A stretch of DNA of 42,070 nucleotides from an uncultured Thalassotalea sp. (GTDB lineage: Bacteria > Pseudomonadota > Gammaproteobacteria > Enterobacterales > Alteromonadaceae): the NCBI GenBank assembly GCA_947502355.1, contig CANMZP010000031.1, forward strand, positions 1-42,070. Reading direction: 5' to 3'. A model generated the notes under the pieces. The model saw nothing but the letters and a program-made list of their open reading frames with translations. It did not search any database and was not told where the DNA came from. Both the position numbers and the translations under genes were made by a program. Shown here in pieces: positions 8,657 through 18,666 of the stretch; position 1 is the stretch's first letter, and each line of letters opens with the position of its first letter.

Positions 8657-8932
8657 ATGAACAAAGATCTTAAGTCCATGCTCGCAAGCCATGACAAACT
8701 TGTTCACAGCGAAATGATGACGGTAAAGTCACACATTCAACGTGAACAAGACGATTGGTTTGTTAACACCCTAATGCTTGATGATGTTTCTGTCCCCTTT
8801 AAATATCGCCGCAAAAAACCTTACCAGTCGCTTAATGGTAAAAAAGTTAACGTAACTTATTATCCTGATGTCGAGGTTGTCGCGGGTCTGGAATTTGAAA
8901 TCATGAAAGTGGTGCGACTAAAAATAAGTTAG
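8657..8932 (+). CDS. Conserved-looking small protein, unknown function
   Basis: A 91-residue soluble protein, no signal peptide or membrane segment. The N-terminal half is charged and helical-looking (residues 1-33). The second half is basic and beta-rich, with FKYRRKKPY and KKVNVTYYPD. I do not recognise a family. It starts 14 nt after the tetR-type gene without a clear Shine-Dalgarno, so it is probably co-transcribed and possibly coupled. The ATG at 8657 is the only suitable start. Confidence 0.6.
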   Translation: MNKDLKSMLASHDKLVHSEMMTVKSHIQREQDDWFVNTLMLDDVSVPFKYRRKKPYQSLNGKKVNVTYYPDVEVVAGLEFEIMKVVRLKIS

Positions 8933-9033
8933 CCACTGCTTTTCCATGTAAAAACTTAGTTTTTTTAATCAGTTACCTTCCCTCTTCTCATTCCTGTAGT
9001 GAAATTTATTTTTGATTATTTTTCAATCAGTTC

Positions 9034-9062
9034 TTGACGAATTGTTCTCCATAATTCATAAA
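9034..9062 (+). promoter_or_regulatory. Probable promoter of the Yip1-type gene
   Basis: TTGACG (9034-9039), a 17-nt spacer and CATAAA (9057-9062) give a start near 9069. That is directly in front of the inverted repeat at 9071-9121, leaving a leader of about 115 nt. Confidence 0.5.
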
Positions 9063-9070
9063 TAAATAAG

Positions 9071-9121
9071 GCCGATATAAATTTTGTTAATAATAAAAAT
9101 AAATTAAACAAATTTCGGCCG
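9071..9121 (+). promoter_or_regulatory. Long inverted repeat at the 5' end of the Yip1-type transcript
   Basis: GGCCGA (9071-9076) pairs with TCGGCC (9116-9121). Inside it AAATTTTGTT is nearly complementary to AAACAAATTT. The loop is A/T only. It is not followed by a T-run, so it is more likely an mRNA-stabilising 5' stem or an operator than a terminator. Confidence 0.45.
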
Positions 9122-9184
9122 CGATAATAATGATATCCATCCTTAAAAAGATGGAATGTTTTAGCATTTTTGAAGGAAGGTAAC

Positions 9185-9784
9185 ATGATACTAAATCATA
9201 TTTGGGGACTTTACGCTCATCCTAAAGAAGAGTGGGATTCAATCGATAGCCGTCATGAAAGCATGCTGTACGGCTTATCACATATTTTACTGGTTGCACT
9301 TATTCCAGCCGTTTGTGGTTACTATGCTGCCGCACACATTGGTTGGAGTATCGGCGCGAATGATCCAATCAAATTAACATCGCCAAGTGCAATGATGCTG
9401 TCTGCCAGCATGTATTTAGCCATCATCGTTGGTGTGTTCGCTCTTGCATACATGATCCAATGGATGGCTAGAACATTCGATTCTAAGCCAAGTTTAACGC
9501 AATGTATGGAATTGGCGGCGTATGCGTCAACCCCGGTGTTAATGTCGGGTATTGCAGCCTTATATCCAGTGCTTTGGTTTGTCGCAATAGTTGGTATGAT
9601 CGCCATTGCCTATTCCACGTATCTGCTGTACTCAGGCATTCCAATCATGATGCATATCCCAGAAGATAAAGGGTTTGTATACTCAAGCTCTATCGTTACC
9701 GTTGCCTTAGTGCTATTGGTCACTATCCTGGCAGGTACAGCTATGTTTTGGACAATGGGTTTTGGTCCTGAATTTGTTGGCTAA
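9185..9784 (+). CDS. Yip1-family inner membrane protein
   Basis: A 199-residue integral membrane protein with about five hydrophobic segments (near residues 24-47, 70-95, 108-130, 133-152 and 165-190). The N-terminus MILNHIWGLYAHPKEEWDSI is the typical start of the Yip1 (PF04893) family, in which a short cytoplasmic helix with PKEEW precedes the membrane part. Its function in bacteria is not established. The start at 9185 has a near-perfect ribosome binding site (AGGAAGG); the longer frame would begin at a TTG inside that site. It is a single gene with its own promoter and a shared terminator. Confidence 0.82.
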   Translation: MILNHIWGLYAHPKEEWDSIDSRHESMLYGLSHILLVALIPAVCGYYAAAHIGWSIGANDPIKLTSPSAMMLSASMYLAIIVGVFALAYMIQWMARTFDSKPSLTQCMELAAYASTPVLMSGIAALYPVLWFVAIVGMIAIAYSTYLLYSGIPIMMHIPEDKGFVYSSSIVTVALVLLVTILAGTAMFWTMGFGPEFVG

Positions 9785-9816
9785 TAGCCGGCTTTAAACA
9801 GCCATGAACACCATAA

Positions 9817-9852
9817 AAAAAACGCTTTAAGTATCAACTTAAAGCGTTTTTT
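9817..9852. terminator. Bidirectional terminator between the Yip1-type gene and purF
   Basis: A perfect 15-bp stem, AAAAAACGCTTTAAG (9817-9831) and CTTAAAGCGTTTTTT (9838-9852), with a 6-nt loop. T-runs on both strands serve the convergent genes on either side. Confidence 0.92.
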
Positions 9853-9915
9853 GTATGCTCAGATAAATGCTATCGCTTAACAAAATAACCGATGCAATTT
9901 AGGCCGATTTATGTG

Positions 9916-11430
9916 TTACGCACCTTCGTTGTGCAAATCGATAATCGAATCGGCTTCTTTGTCTGTTAACTCTTTGGTTTCGTTATTACGAAGCGCATCA
10001 AGTTGGGCAAGATAGCTGTTATCAATATCATTGGTAATATAGCTGCCACTAAAAACCGAGGTTTCAAAGGTGCTAATTTCTGGGTTCGCGGTTCGAACAG
10101 CAGAGACCAAATCATCAAGGTCTTGATAAATCAGTTTATCAGCGCCAATTAACTCACAAATATCTTCAAGTTCTCGGCCATGAGCAACCAATTCATTGGC
10201 ACTTGGCATGTCGATGCCATACACATTCGGGAATTTTACTTCTGGAGCTGCCGAGGCAAAATATACCTTTTTAGCACCAGCACCACGTGCCATTTCAATG
10301 ATTTGTTCTGAAGTGGTTCCACGAACAATTGAATCATCAACCAGTAAGACATTTTTGCCACGGAACTCTTCACCGATGGCGTTTAGTTTGCGCTTAACAG
10401 ACTTCTTACGCTCGGCTTGACCCGGCATAATAAACGTACGACCAACGTAGCGGTTTTTAACAAAGCCCTGACGGTACGGTTTATCTAGAATTTTAGCAAT
10501 TTGCAACGCGATATCACATGATGTCTCTGGAATAGGAATTACCACATCAATTTCAACATCATCCCACTCTTTTGAAATCTTGTTGCCTAAATAGGTTCCC
10601 ATCTCAACACGCGAGCCGTACACCGACATTTTATCAATGGTTGAGTCAGGGCGTGCGAAATAAACAAACTCAAAAATACATGGGTTGTAGGTTGGGTGCT
10701 CGGCACATTGCTGAGAGTACAATTGACCATCTTCGGTAATAAAGATGGCTTCGCCTGGGGCAACGTCACGAATAAATTCAAAGTCACAGGCATCAAGCGC
10801 AACAGACTCCGAAGCCACCATGTATTCGGTACCTGATTGAGTTTCACGCTTGCCAAACACCAATGGACGAATGCCATGTGGGTCACGAAATGCAACCATA
10901 CCATGGCCAACAATTAGCGATACCGTTGCATAAGCACCACGAGCTCGTTTATGAACATTGGCAACCGCATCAAAGATTTCTTTTGCCGACAATTCAATGC
11001 TTTCAAGTTGTTGTAACTCATGAGCAAAGATATTAAGTAATAATTCAGAATCAGACGTGGTATTGATGTGTCTTCGAGCTTCTTGGTGAAGCCAGTCTGA
11101 GAGTTCTTCTGCGTTAGTAAGGTTGCCATTGTGGGCAAGAGAAATTCCGTAAGGAGAGTTAGCGAAAAAAGGTTGAGCTTCTGAAGAACTTGAGGTACCT
11201 GCTGTGGGGTAACGAACATGCCCTATACCAATATTGCCCTGCAATCTGAGCATATGGCGGGTATGGAATACATCCTTAACCAGGCCATTTGCTTTACGCA
11301 TTCTAAACTTGTTGTCGCTGATTGTAACAATACCGGCGGCGTCTTGGCCGCGATGTTGAATTACAGTTAAACCATCATATAATGCTTGGCTTACAGGTGA
11401 TGTACCGACTATGCCAACAATACCACACAT
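9916..11430 (-). CDS. purF: Amidophosphoribosyltransferase PurF
   Basis: PurF makes phosphoribosylamine from PRPP and glutamine, the first committed step of purine synthesis. The mature-type N-terminus begins Met-Cys (MCGIVGIVG), so Cys2 becomes the glutaminase nucleophile after Met removal, with no propeptide. HRGQDAAGI belongs to the glutaminase domain. The PRPP loop is [16 protein letters not shown]. Length 504 (E. coli 505). It lies 26 nt downstream of cvpA, as in E. coli. Confidence 0.97.
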   Translation of the reverse strand: MCGIVGIVGTSPVSQALYDGLTVIQHRGQDAAGIVTISDNKFRMRKANGLVKDVFHTRHMLRLQGNIGIGHVRYPTAGTSSSSEAQPFFANSPYGISLAHNGNLTNAEELSDWLHQEARRHINTTSDSELLLNIFAHELQQLESIELSAKEIFDAVANVHKRARGAYATVSLIVGHGMVAFRDPHGIRPLVFGKRETQSGTEYMVASESVALDACDFEFIRDVAPGEAIFITEDGQLYSQQCAEHPTYNPCIFEFVYFARPDSTIDKMSVYGSRVEMGTYLGNKISKEWDDVEIDVVIPIPETSCDIALQIAKILDKPYRQGFVKNRYVGRTFIMPGQAERKKSVKRKLNAIGEEFRGKNVLLVDDSIVRGTTSEQIIEMARGAGAKKVYFASAAPEVKFPNVYGIDMPSANELVAHGRELEDICELIGADKLIYQDLDDLVSAVRTANPEISTFETSVFSGSYITNDIDNSYLAQLDALRNNETKELTDKEADSIIDLHNEGA

Positions 11431-11456
11431 GAACTTCTCTCCGAAAGGTAACTGAA

Positions 11457-11939
11457 TTAATTCAGGAAACTAGATGAGGTTTTTATGTATTCAAAAAACC
11501 ACTCTATGATTATCCTAAATTCAGGAATTAAAATTGCCTGTTGCCACCAAGGTGTTTGTGGTGCGGGTGTAAAAGCATCCATAAAGAAAAGAACGGCACT
11601 TACAATTAACGCTCCTCGAAGTGCGCCAAAAACCAGCCCTAACACTCTATCAGTTCCAGACAATCCCGTTTTATTTACCAGTTGGCCGATCAGATAGTTG
11701 ACCAGTCCTCCCAGTATTAGTGTTATTATAAATAAAATTGTTATTGAGGCTGCATTACGCAACATTGGGTCATTTATATTGGTTAAGTACGTAGAGAGCT
11801 CTTGGTAAAAGCTACTCGCTACAAAGAATGCACAAACCCACACGATTAAAGAAACCGCCTCTTTTACAAAACCACGAATTAAACTGATAAGTGTTGAAAT
11901 GCCTATAATGATTAAAATAGCATAATCGATCCATATCAT
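11457..11939 (-). CDS. cvpA: CvpA family membrane protein
   Basis: A 160-residue inner membrane protein with four hydrophobic segments. E. coli CvpA (162 residues) is known for colicin V production and is co-transcribed with pur[21 protein letters not shown] and the following [13 protein letters not shown] match the family start closely. The frame opens 11 codons earlier, but GGAAG lies directly before the ATG at 11939 and homology begins there. Its molecular function remains uncertain. Confidence 0.93.
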   Translation of the reverse strand: MIWIDYAILIIIGISTLISLIRGFVKEAVSLIVWVCAFFVASSFYQELSTYLTNINDPMLRNAASITILFIITLILGGLVNYLIGQLVNKTGLSGTDRVLGLVFGALRGALIVSAVLFFMDAFTPAPQTPWWQQAILIPEFRIIIEWFFEYIKTSSSFLN

Positions 11940-12117
11940 AGTACGTCTTCCTTCTAGTTTTATGCCGCGCATTTTAACAGTAACAATACTGAAATTACAG
12001 CCATTTGTGGCCTTTATGTTAATCTTTATTAACCAAGGTTACACAAGCGTTTCAATATCTTGATAGACAGCAGGATTACTTGCTGCCTAACTTATGTTGG
12101 GCACAAATTAATTATTA

Positions 12118-12798
12118 TTATTTATCAACTGGTTGGTAAATCGATACCCGACCTTGAACGCCAGTAATCGACTTTAAGGTTGGCAACATTTTTTGCAAAG
12201 CACTCTCGCTCACAGCCGGACCAATAAACACCTTGGTTAAATTACCTGCCGAGGTTTTAATGGGCTTGGTATATACCGTATAGCCATGTTTTTTCAGTTT
12301 AGCGACCAATTGCTCAACGTTTTTCTTATGTCTGAAACTGCCTAACTGAATCACATAAGAAATTGATTTATCAACGGACTTTGGTACCGGCTTGATCACT
12401 GCTTGTTGCTTTTTGGGTGCAGGTTTTACTGCAACAGGCTTGGGTTTGCTAGCTACTTTAGTTTCACTATCGGTTATTGAAGTCGTTTTTTTTGTGTCAA
12501 CATGATGGGCTTTAACAGGCGCAGCCGCTTTATCCAATGATGTTTGTGGCACTGACTTTAAGCTCTCATCGTCGGCCTTATCGTCCACTAAAGGTGGTTC
12601 TTCCTTAAGTTTATTGAAGGTTTTATCAGGAAAGGCTTTTATGTTCTGCTGTTCAACCGTTTGTGGTGCTGGGGGAACAGACTCAAATTGCGCTTGATAT
12701 GCCTCCTTCTCACCATCAAAAATATCGGGCAAGAAAATAATGGCCGCGGCGGCAACAATGATGGTTCCAACCAACCTGTTTTGAAATGGCGTCGACAA
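12118..12798 (-). CDS. dedD: Cell division SPOR-domain protein DedD
   Basis: DedD is an inner-membrane septal protein that binds denuded peptidoglycan through its SPOR domain. Here it has 226 residues: a short cytoplasmic start (MSTPFQNRLVG), one membrane helix (about 10-27), a Pro/Lys/Ala-rich periplasmic linker (30-145), and a C-terminal SPOR domain (about 147-222, starting SISYVIQLGSFRHKKN). It lies 8 nt after folC, as in E. coli, so expression is probably coupled. Confidence 0.94.
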   Translation of the reverse strand: MSTPFQNRLVGTIIVAAAAIIFLPDIFDGEKEAYQAQFESVPPAPQTVEQQNIKAFPDKTFNKLKEEPPLVDDKADDESLKSVPQTSLDKAAAPVKAHHVDTKKTTSITDSETKVASKPKPVAVKPAPKKQQAVIKPVPKSVDKSISYVIQLGSFRHKKNVEQLVAKLKKHGYTVYTKPIKTSAGNLTKVFIGPAVSESALQKMLPTLKSITGVQGRVSIYQPVDK

Positions 12799-12806
12799 AT
12801 TGACTC

Positions 12807-14042
12807 CTATAATGATTTTTTGATCTCGGCAACCGTAAAGAAGGATCCGAACACCAAAATCATGTCGTTATTATTAGCATTATCTAACGCCATTTTATAG
12901 GCATCAACGACATTGTCAAAGTGATTACTTGATTTTCCACAAGCTTTTAAGGCTATGCTCATTCTGTCGACATCGGCCCCCCTTGGTATGTTTAATGGTG
13001 CAACATACCAATCATCAATACAATCAACAATTTCTTTTAGTGTCGATTCAATGTCTTTATCGCCGAGCATAGCACATACAGCGTGTACTTTTGCTTTATT
13101 TTGCCTGGTTACATACTTAGCCAAATAACGCGCAGCATGTGGATTATGGCCAACATCAAGCACCACTAGAGGTGTGTTTTTAATGACTTCGGTTCGGCCT
13201 TCTACACGCGTTTGCGAAATCCACTGATTGACCTTTTCGGTATCAAGTTCGATCGCTAATAAATCCAGTACGGTTAAGGCCGTAGCAACATTGTCCTGTG
13301 GAATATAAGGGGTGTTTAAATGCGTTAGCACAATACCTTTACTGTGCCATTGCCACTGCTCGCTATTTTGAATAACGCTAAATTCCTGCTCTCTTAACAA
13401 AACCTTCGCTTGTACTTTATGGCAGTGGTTCAGGACATTGTCTGGTAAGTCTAAGTCACCGATAACAACGGGTTTGTTGGCTCTAATGATGCCGGCTTTT
13501 TCCATACCAATGGCCGCACGGGTATTGCCCAAAAAGGTTTGGTGATCTAAATCAATGGTGGTGATCACGGCAATATCGCAATCAATCATGTTGGTAGCAT
13601 CTAACCGACCACCAAGACCCACTTCAAGGATCAACACATCTGGGGCTTTTTGCTGAGCAATCATTAATGCCGCCAGCGTGGTGTACTCATAGTATGTTAG
13701 AGACACGTCTTGGCGAGCGTTTTCGATTTTTTCAAACGCCTCGACAAGAGGTTGGTCTGCAATTAATTGCTTATTAAACCGCAACCGTTCATTAAAGCGT
13801 TCAATATGAGGGGAGGAATACACACCAACCTGGTACCCTTCATCTATCAATGCATTTTCGATAAATGCGCAGGTAGTACCTTTGCCATTGGTGCCGGCAA
13901 CGGTGATAATTTGGGTCTGGTCAAACTGGATATTCAATCGTTTGGCCACAATGGAAATGCGCTCTAACCCCATATCAATTTCAACAGGGTGAATGGATTC
14001 CAAATAAAAAAGCCACTCATTTAATGTCGTTAAGCTGTGCAT
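12807..14042 (-). CDS. folC: Dihydrofolate synthase / folylpolyglutamate synthase FolC
   Basis: FolC adds glutamate to dihydropteroate and to folates, using ATP. The 411 residues are slightly fewer than in E. coli (422). Visible are the Mur-ligase P-loop GTNGKGT (50-56), the LGGRLDATN metal/substrate segment, DLDHQTFLG, and VLDVGHNPHAA at the start of the C-terminal domain. It sits 72 nt after accD. With folD in the same window this is the second folate gene, but the two are not linked in an operon. Confidence 0.96.
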   Translation of the reverse strand: MHSLTTLNEWLFYLESIHPVEIDMGLERISIVAKRLNIQFDQTQIITVAGTNGKGTTCAFIENALIDEGYQVGVYSSPHIERFNERLRFNKQLIADQPLVEAFEKIENARQDVSLTYYEYTTLAALMIAQQKAPDVLILEVGLGGRLDATNMIDCDIAVITTIDLDHQTFLGNTRAAIGMEKAGIIRANKPVVIGDLDLPDNVLNHCHKVQAKVLLREQEFSVIQNSEQWQWHSKGIVLTHLNTPYIPQDNVATALTVLDLLAIELDTEKVNQWISQTRVEGRTEVIKNTPLVVLDVGHNPHAARYLAKYVTRQNKAKVHAVCAMLGDKDIESTLKEIVDCIDDWYVAPLNIPRGADVDRMSIALKACGKSSNHFDNVVDAYKMALDNANNNDMILVFGSFFTVAEIKKSL

Positions 14043-14114
14043 GCTACATCCCCAGCTTTGACTTTGAGTGACTTTTTATGAATGTTATTAATCAACATTA
14101 ACTTTTCTAGTTAT

Positions 14115-14978
14115 TTAAATGGTTGGTTCTGGCTGACCTGTAAATTTGGCAATCATGCTTGCTAAGGTGCTGCGCATTTCACGACGGTCGACAATCATGT
14201 CGATGGCGCCATGCTCAAGCAAAAACTCCGAACGTTGGAAACCTTCTGGAAGCTTTTCACGTACCGTTTGCTCGATAACACGAGGACCAGCAAAGCCGAT
14301 TAGTGCTTTTGGTTCACCAACGTTAATATCACCTAGCATTGCTAAACTTGCCGACACGCCACCCATTGTAGGGTCTGTTAATACCGATACGAAGGGTAGG
14401 CCCTTTTCACTCATTTTTGCTAATGCCGCACTGGTTTTAGCCATTTGCATAAGAGAAATCAACGCTTCTTGCATACGTGCACCACCACTTGCCGAGAAAC
14501 AGATCAACGGTAAGTCATGCTTTAAACACTCTTCAGCAGCTTTAACAAAGCGAGCACCAACAACGGATGCCATTGAACCACCAAGGAATGAGAACTCGAA
14601 TGCTACAGCAACAACCGGCATACCGCCTAATTGACCACGCATGGCAACCAAAGCATCTTTCTCACCTGTTGCTTTTTGTGCGGCAGAGATACGATCTTTA
14701 TATTTTTTAGAGTCTTTAAATTTAAGTTTATCTTGCGGCTCTAAATCGGCACCTAGTTCAACTTTTTCAGATGCATCTAAAAATGAATCCAAACGCTTAC
14801 GAGCACTTAAACGCATGTGGTGATCGCATTTAGGACATACGCCTAACAGACGGTCCAACTCTGCTGCATATAATACTGCGCTACAAGAGGTACATTTTGT
14901 CCATACACCTTCAGGTATATTACGCTTACTCGATGAGGAAGTTTTTGGTTTTGGTAGAATTCTTTCAATCCAACTCAT
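14115..14978 (-). CDS. accD: Acetyl-CoA carboxylase carboxyltransferase subunit beta
   Basis: AccD pairs with AccA to transfer CO2 from biotin to acetyl-CoA, giving malonyl-CoA for fatty acid synthesis. The N-terminal zinc ribbon is intact (Cys29, Cys32, Cys48, Cys51). The crotonase-like core shows [21 protein letters not shown] and [14 protein letters not shown]. At 287 residues it is a little shorter than the E. coli protein (304) at the C-terminus. The start [11 protein letters not shown] matches the family. It precedes folC-dedD, and 282 nt separate it from truA upstream, where its own promoter may lie. Confidence 0.97.
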   Translation of the reverse strand: MSWIERILPKPKTSSSSKRNIPEGVWTKCTSCSAVLYAAELDRLLGVCPKCDHHMRLSARKRLDSFLDASEKVELGADLEPQDKLKFKDSKKYKDRISAAQKATGEKDALVAMRGQLGGMPVVAVAFEFSFLGGSMASVVGARFVKAAEECLKHDLPLICFSASGGARMQEALISLMQMAKTSAALAKMSEKGLPFVSVLTDPTMGGVSASLAMLGDINVGEPKALIGFAGPRVIEQTVREKLPEGFQRSEFLLEHGAIDMIVDRREMRSTLASMIAKFTGQPEPTI

Positions 14979-15260
14979 AAGTGAGTAACCCTTAAATTTG
15001 TAATGAATTTAGCCGCCATTAGGGCCACTAAAAGAAATTGCTTTTGTTTATTATTCAACCAGCTGTGAACGTTTATGTCAGCACAGCTAAAAAGATGCGC
15101 TAATTTAAACATATTTTACCTGCAATTACGTAGTAAAAACTGGTCTGTTTTGTCTAATCTTACCCTATTTTCGCCGAAATAAGGAGAATTTGTTTATAAA
15201 ACCAACGATTAAGAACCTATTTAGTACACAAGACAGAACAATTTACGCCAATGATAAATT

Positions 15261-16040
15261 CTATAAAAACAGTGGCCCGTTATTTACTTGCGGTAAATTA
15301 AAATGCTCTGGGTAATCAACATCAACAAAATACAACCCACCTGATGGCGCGGTCATACCAGCACGACAGCGGTTTTTTAATGCCAACACATCACCAAGCC
15401 ACTCAACGGTTTCTATACCTCGACCGATACGAATAAGACTACCGGCAATATTACGGACCATGTGGTGTAAAAAGGCATTGGCTTTTATATCAATAACGAC
15501 ATAATCGCCCGTACGTGAAACGTTAAGGTGAATAATCGTTCTCACCGGCGAATTAGCCTGACAGTGTACGGTTCGAAATGAGGTAAAATCATGCTGTCCA
15601 ACTAATTGCTGAGCCGCTTCATTCATTAAGTCGGCATCAAGCGGGTAATGGCAAAAGCTTAAGCCTTTTGCCAAAATAGCCGGCCTTAACCGACTGTTAT
15701 AGATAACATAGCGATACTGGCGCGCTGTGGCGCTAAAACGCGCATGAAAATCATCACTTACCGGCTTACTCCAACGTACTGCAATATCTTTAGGTAAATT
15801 GGTGTTCATGCCCAATTCCCAGGCAGCCTGACCACGATCAATAGGTGAATCAAAATGAATCACTTGATTGGTGCCATGTACGCCCGTATCCGTTCGGCCT
15901 GCACAAACGACTTCCGTAGGCTGGTTGACTATTTTAGACAGCGCCTTTTCAACTTCTTGCTGCACACTATTAACGTGGTTTTGTCTTTGCCAACCACAAT
16001 ACCTTGAACCGTCGTACTCAATACCTAACGCAAATCGCAT
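15261..16040 (-). CDS. truA: tRNA pseudouridine(38-40) synthase TruA
   Basis: TruA isomerises uridines 38-40 in the anticodon stem-loop of many tRNAs. The catalytic Asp51 lies in [11 protein letters not shown]. The N-terminal [13 protein letters not shown] and the C-terminal [17 protein letters not shown] are family signatures. Length 259, slightly shorter than E. coli (270). The position between fimV (upstream) and accD (downstream) is conserved in marine gammaproteobacteria. Confidence 0.96.
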   Translation of the reverse strand: MRFALGIEYDGSRYCGWQRQNHVNSVQQEVEKALSKIVNQPTEVVCAGRTDTGVHGTNQVIHFDSPIDRGQAAWELGMNTNLPKDIAVRWSKPVSDDFHARFSATARQYRYVIYNSRLRPAILAKGLSFCHYPLDADLMNEAAQQLVGQHDFTSFRTVHCQANSPVRTIIHLNVSRTGDYVVIDIKANAFLHHMVRNIAGSLIRIGRGIETVEWLGDVLALKNRCRAGMTAPSGGLYFVDVDYPEHFNLPQVNNGPLFL

Positions 16041-16204
16041 TCATTAAAACCCATAACTTCAGAATTGGCGTATTATCTTCGATTTGGCCATTACTTACAA
16101 TATCTGTACTCTTTAGCCTGACATTAGACACGAGTGGGTTACACTTATGTGTCATAGAACATAGAAATCAAAGACTAATGAAAATCGCTCTCGTGCTGAA
16201 GCGA

Positions 16205-16233
16205 CAAAAGGGTTGAAAATATCAACCCTTTTG
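16205..16233 (-). terminator. Probable terminator of fimV
   Basis: A perfect 12-bp stem, CAAAAGGGTTGA (16205-16216) and TCAACCCTTTTG (16222-16233), with a 5-nt loop about 28 nt past the fimV stop. The T-tract is mostly within the stem, so termination may be incomplete. Confidence 0.65.
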
Positions 16234-16260
16234 GCACGTGAATGGAAAAATCTGTTGCTT

Positions 16261-18417
16261 TTACTTTAGTGAATAAAGCAACTGCTGAGCTTTTTGTTGT
16301 TGTCCAGAATTACCCAGTTTCATGACATTTTTAAGGATAACAGCGGCATTATCAGTATCGCCAATTTCAATGTATACCTGAGCAAGATCGAGTTTGGCAT
16401 TCACGCCGTGTTTATCATCATCCACATTAACGTGATTGACACCCGTTTGAAATTCAGGGAACTCCTCTAGGCCAACATCGATGGACTTTTCATAGTATCG
16501 ATCTTCTACTTCAACGACATCATCCCCATCGGCAATGAGTTCATCAACAGAAATAAATTGCTCTGAATTTTTACTACCAGCATTTCCTGATGTAGCTTTA
16601 TTTTCCAGGCCACTATTAATACTGATCACATTAGATTGTTTACCAAAATCATCGGTTTGCGCTGAAATTTCAGCAAGCAGCTTATCAAATTCAACATCAT
16701 CATAATCTTCAATTTCATTTACCGGTTTCGACTCGTTCTTATCTAATATTTTACCTTCATCATTGTCTAGGTTCACCGTTGCTTTTTCATTACCGGTTTT
16801 ACTTGAACGTAACTGCGCTGGTTTATTTTCATTTTCCAGCATGCCATCAATGATTTGGTCAATATCAAGAGAGCTGTCCTCTTGTAAGGTCGTCGAAGAA
16901 GGTGTTTGTGGTGCTACAGACTCTGCATCATCCATTTTGGCATCCGCGCTTAGGCGGTTTGACTCATTAACAAACGACAGTAAATCTTCTTCGGTAATTT
17001 CATTCTCGCTGAGCAATTCCTTCTCATCAACCAAGTCAAGCGATGAAAATGCCGTTTCTTGTTGGCTTGGTGTTGTTGACTTCACTGGCGGTTCAATTAC
17101 GGGTTCCGCTTTTGCCACAACCTTTTCGGTTGGCTTACTAACGTCTGCTGATTCTGCCGTCGGTTTTGCTAAAGGTTGCTCTTTAACGTCTTTGGGTTCA
17201 ACAAGAAATGACGTGTCTTCAATGATTTCAGTAACTTTGGCTACGGTTGCTTTTGTGTCGGTTGCTTTTGTGTCAGTTGCTTTTGTGTCATTCGCGTCTT
17301 TAACATTTTTGCCTTTTGAATTGCTTTTTGCTTCAGGCTTTTCGACAAAAACCGGTTTTACTTCATTGAGGTTGATATCGGGTTTACGGCGACGATTGAC
17401 GATAACAAACAAAATGCAAATCATTACAGCCAACACCGCCATAGTCGACCAATACGAGGTTGGATTATTAAATAGGCTTTGATTGTTTTTAGACAACGCT
17501 TGTTGATGTTTAAGTAAATCTTGCTCACGTTCTTTTATAAGCGCTAACAAGCGTTGTTGTTCAGCAAGGACTTGATCGATTTGTTGTTGTTTTTCAGTTG
17601 TTTTAGCCACTTCATATTGTAGGCTCGCTAACTGGTTATCAACCGAGATCAAGCTTTCTTTTATCTCTTCATTATCTGAAGGGAGCGCTGCGCTTTGACT
17701 TTCAACGGGCTCATCAACTGGGCTTTCTAATACAACCGGAGGGATTTCACTTTGAAGCCCTTCTGGCACAATATCTGTGGTTTTGTTGTTGGCGGCGGGT
17801 GTAAGGGCGACTTTCGTAACTTCAACAAGTGCAGGGTCTATGCTTTGCTCTGCTGCGAATGGTTCTGAAGCTTTAGCTACTGGCGCGATCTCGCTTGCTG
17901 TTTCAACGCTTTCTTCTGTCACACTTTCGGCAGCCACGCTCTTTTTAGCCACGCTTTCGGCACTAATTTGAGGTGACGACTCTGAGGCGGTATTTTGCGC
18001 TTGCTTATTTTGCGGTGGATACATATTTGGTACCGCAATTTTAATCTGCTCTAAGGTTGGAATACGCAGAAAATGGCCTGCAACTAAGTTGTTTACATCG
18101 TTATTTAAAAAGGCATTTGGATTGTGTTTAAAGATGGCCATCATCACCTGATAATTGGTGACGCTGTTGTCTGGACGATGGGATACGGCGATTTTCCAAA
18201 GCGTATCCACTTTGGTGATGGGACCATAAGAAATATTACCATCTCCAACAAAGTCCTGCTTTTCAGCTGTTTGAGCAACATCGCTCACTTGACTTGTCAT
18301 TGCCTGTGGTTCTGCTTCAGCGGGTGCAGCTTGCAATCCAAACGGCAACATCCATGCCATTGCTAGTAAGCTTAATTTTGTTCTTTTCGGCGAAAACAAC
18401 GAAAAATAAGATGCCAT
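16261..18417 (-). CDS. fimV: FimV/TspA-family pole-organising protein
   Basis: FimV/HubP proteins bind peptidoglycan at the cell pole and recruit chemotaxis, chromosome-segregation and type IV pilus factors; Pseudomonas FimV also affects cAMP signalling. Order in the 718-residue product: signal sequence (to about residue 30), a LysM-like segment (DTLWKIAVSHRPDN... to HFLRIPTLEQI), a Ser/Ala/Glu-rich region, a coiled coil (roughly 255-310), one membrane helix before RRRKPDI, a long acidic cytoplasmic region, and the FimV C-terminal TPR-like motif (KLDLAQVYIEIGDTDNAAVI). TDTKA is repeated in the linker. AGGAAGG places the start at 18417 rather than at the TTG six bases upstream. Confidence 0.92.
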   Translation of the reverse strand: MASYFSLFSPKRTKLSLLAMAWMLPFGLQAAPAEAEPQAMTSQVSDVAQTAEKQDFVGDGNISYGPITKVDTLWKIAVSHRPDNSVTNYQVMMAIFKHNPNAFLNNDVNNLVAGHFLRIPTLEQIKIAVPNMYPPQNKQAQNTASESSPQISAESVAKKSVAAESVTEESVETASEIAPVAKASEPFAAEQSIDPALVEVTKVALTPAANNKTTDIVPEGLQSEIPPVVLESPVDEPVESQSAALPSDNEEIKESLISVDNQLASLQYEVAKTTEKQQQIDQVLAEQQRLLALIKEREQDLLKHQQALSKNNQSLFNNPTSYWSTMAVLAVMICILFVIVNRRRKPDINLNEVKPVFVEKPEAKSNSKGKNVKDANDTKATDTKATDTKATVAKVTEIIEDTSFLVEPKDVKEQPLAKPTAESADVSKPTEKVVAKAEPVIEPPVKSTTPSQQETAFSSLDLVDEKELLSENEITEEDLLSFVNESNRLSADAKMDDAESVAPQTPSSTTLQEDSSLDIDQIIDGMLENENKPAQLRSSKTGNEKATVNLDNDEGKILDKNESKPVNEIEDYDDVEFDKLLAEISAQTDDFGKQSNVISINSGLENKATSGNAGSKNSEQFISVDELIADGDDVVEVEDRYYEKSIDVGLEEFPEFQTGVNHVNVDDDKHGVNAKLDLAQVYIEIGDTDNAAVILKNVMKLGNSGQQQKAQQLLYSLK

Positions 18418-18573
18418 TACCAATCCTTCCTTTTATGAAACTATGGGCAGATGAATAAGTGTTTAATATATTGAAATTAAATAATTGAAGAAAGAAACCA
18501 ATGTGCTTGGTTTTCATTATTAGTTTATTAACACTTATAATTTTTATATTTTTGTTAATATAAACCAGAAAAG

Positions 18574-18622
18574 AAACAGTTACTATCAATAATTGAAATG
18601 TCCGTAAAGATAGTAACTGTTT
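18574..18622 (-). terminator. Long inverted repeat downstream of asd
   Basis: AAACAGTTACTATC (18574-18587) and GATAGTAACTGTTT (18609-18622) are exactly complementary over 14 bp with a 21-nt loop. On the minus strand the stem is followed by TCTTTT. It lies about 45 nt after the asd stop and probably ends the asd transcript, although the loop is long for a terminator. Confidence 0.6.
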
Positions 18623-18666
18623 ATTGCTATTTCTTGCTGTTTTGCAGAAATTAAGCGAAATCTTGC

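Noticed and set aside
11940-12060. PurR operator before cvpA-purF
   Set aside because: Only a weak partial match (near ACAAGCGTTTC) to the PurR box was seen, too poor to report as a feature.
16763-17482. 239-residue frame opposite fimV
   Set aside because: It is a low-complexity Ser/Val/Thr-rich shadow of the acidic fimV linker and has no ribosome binding site.
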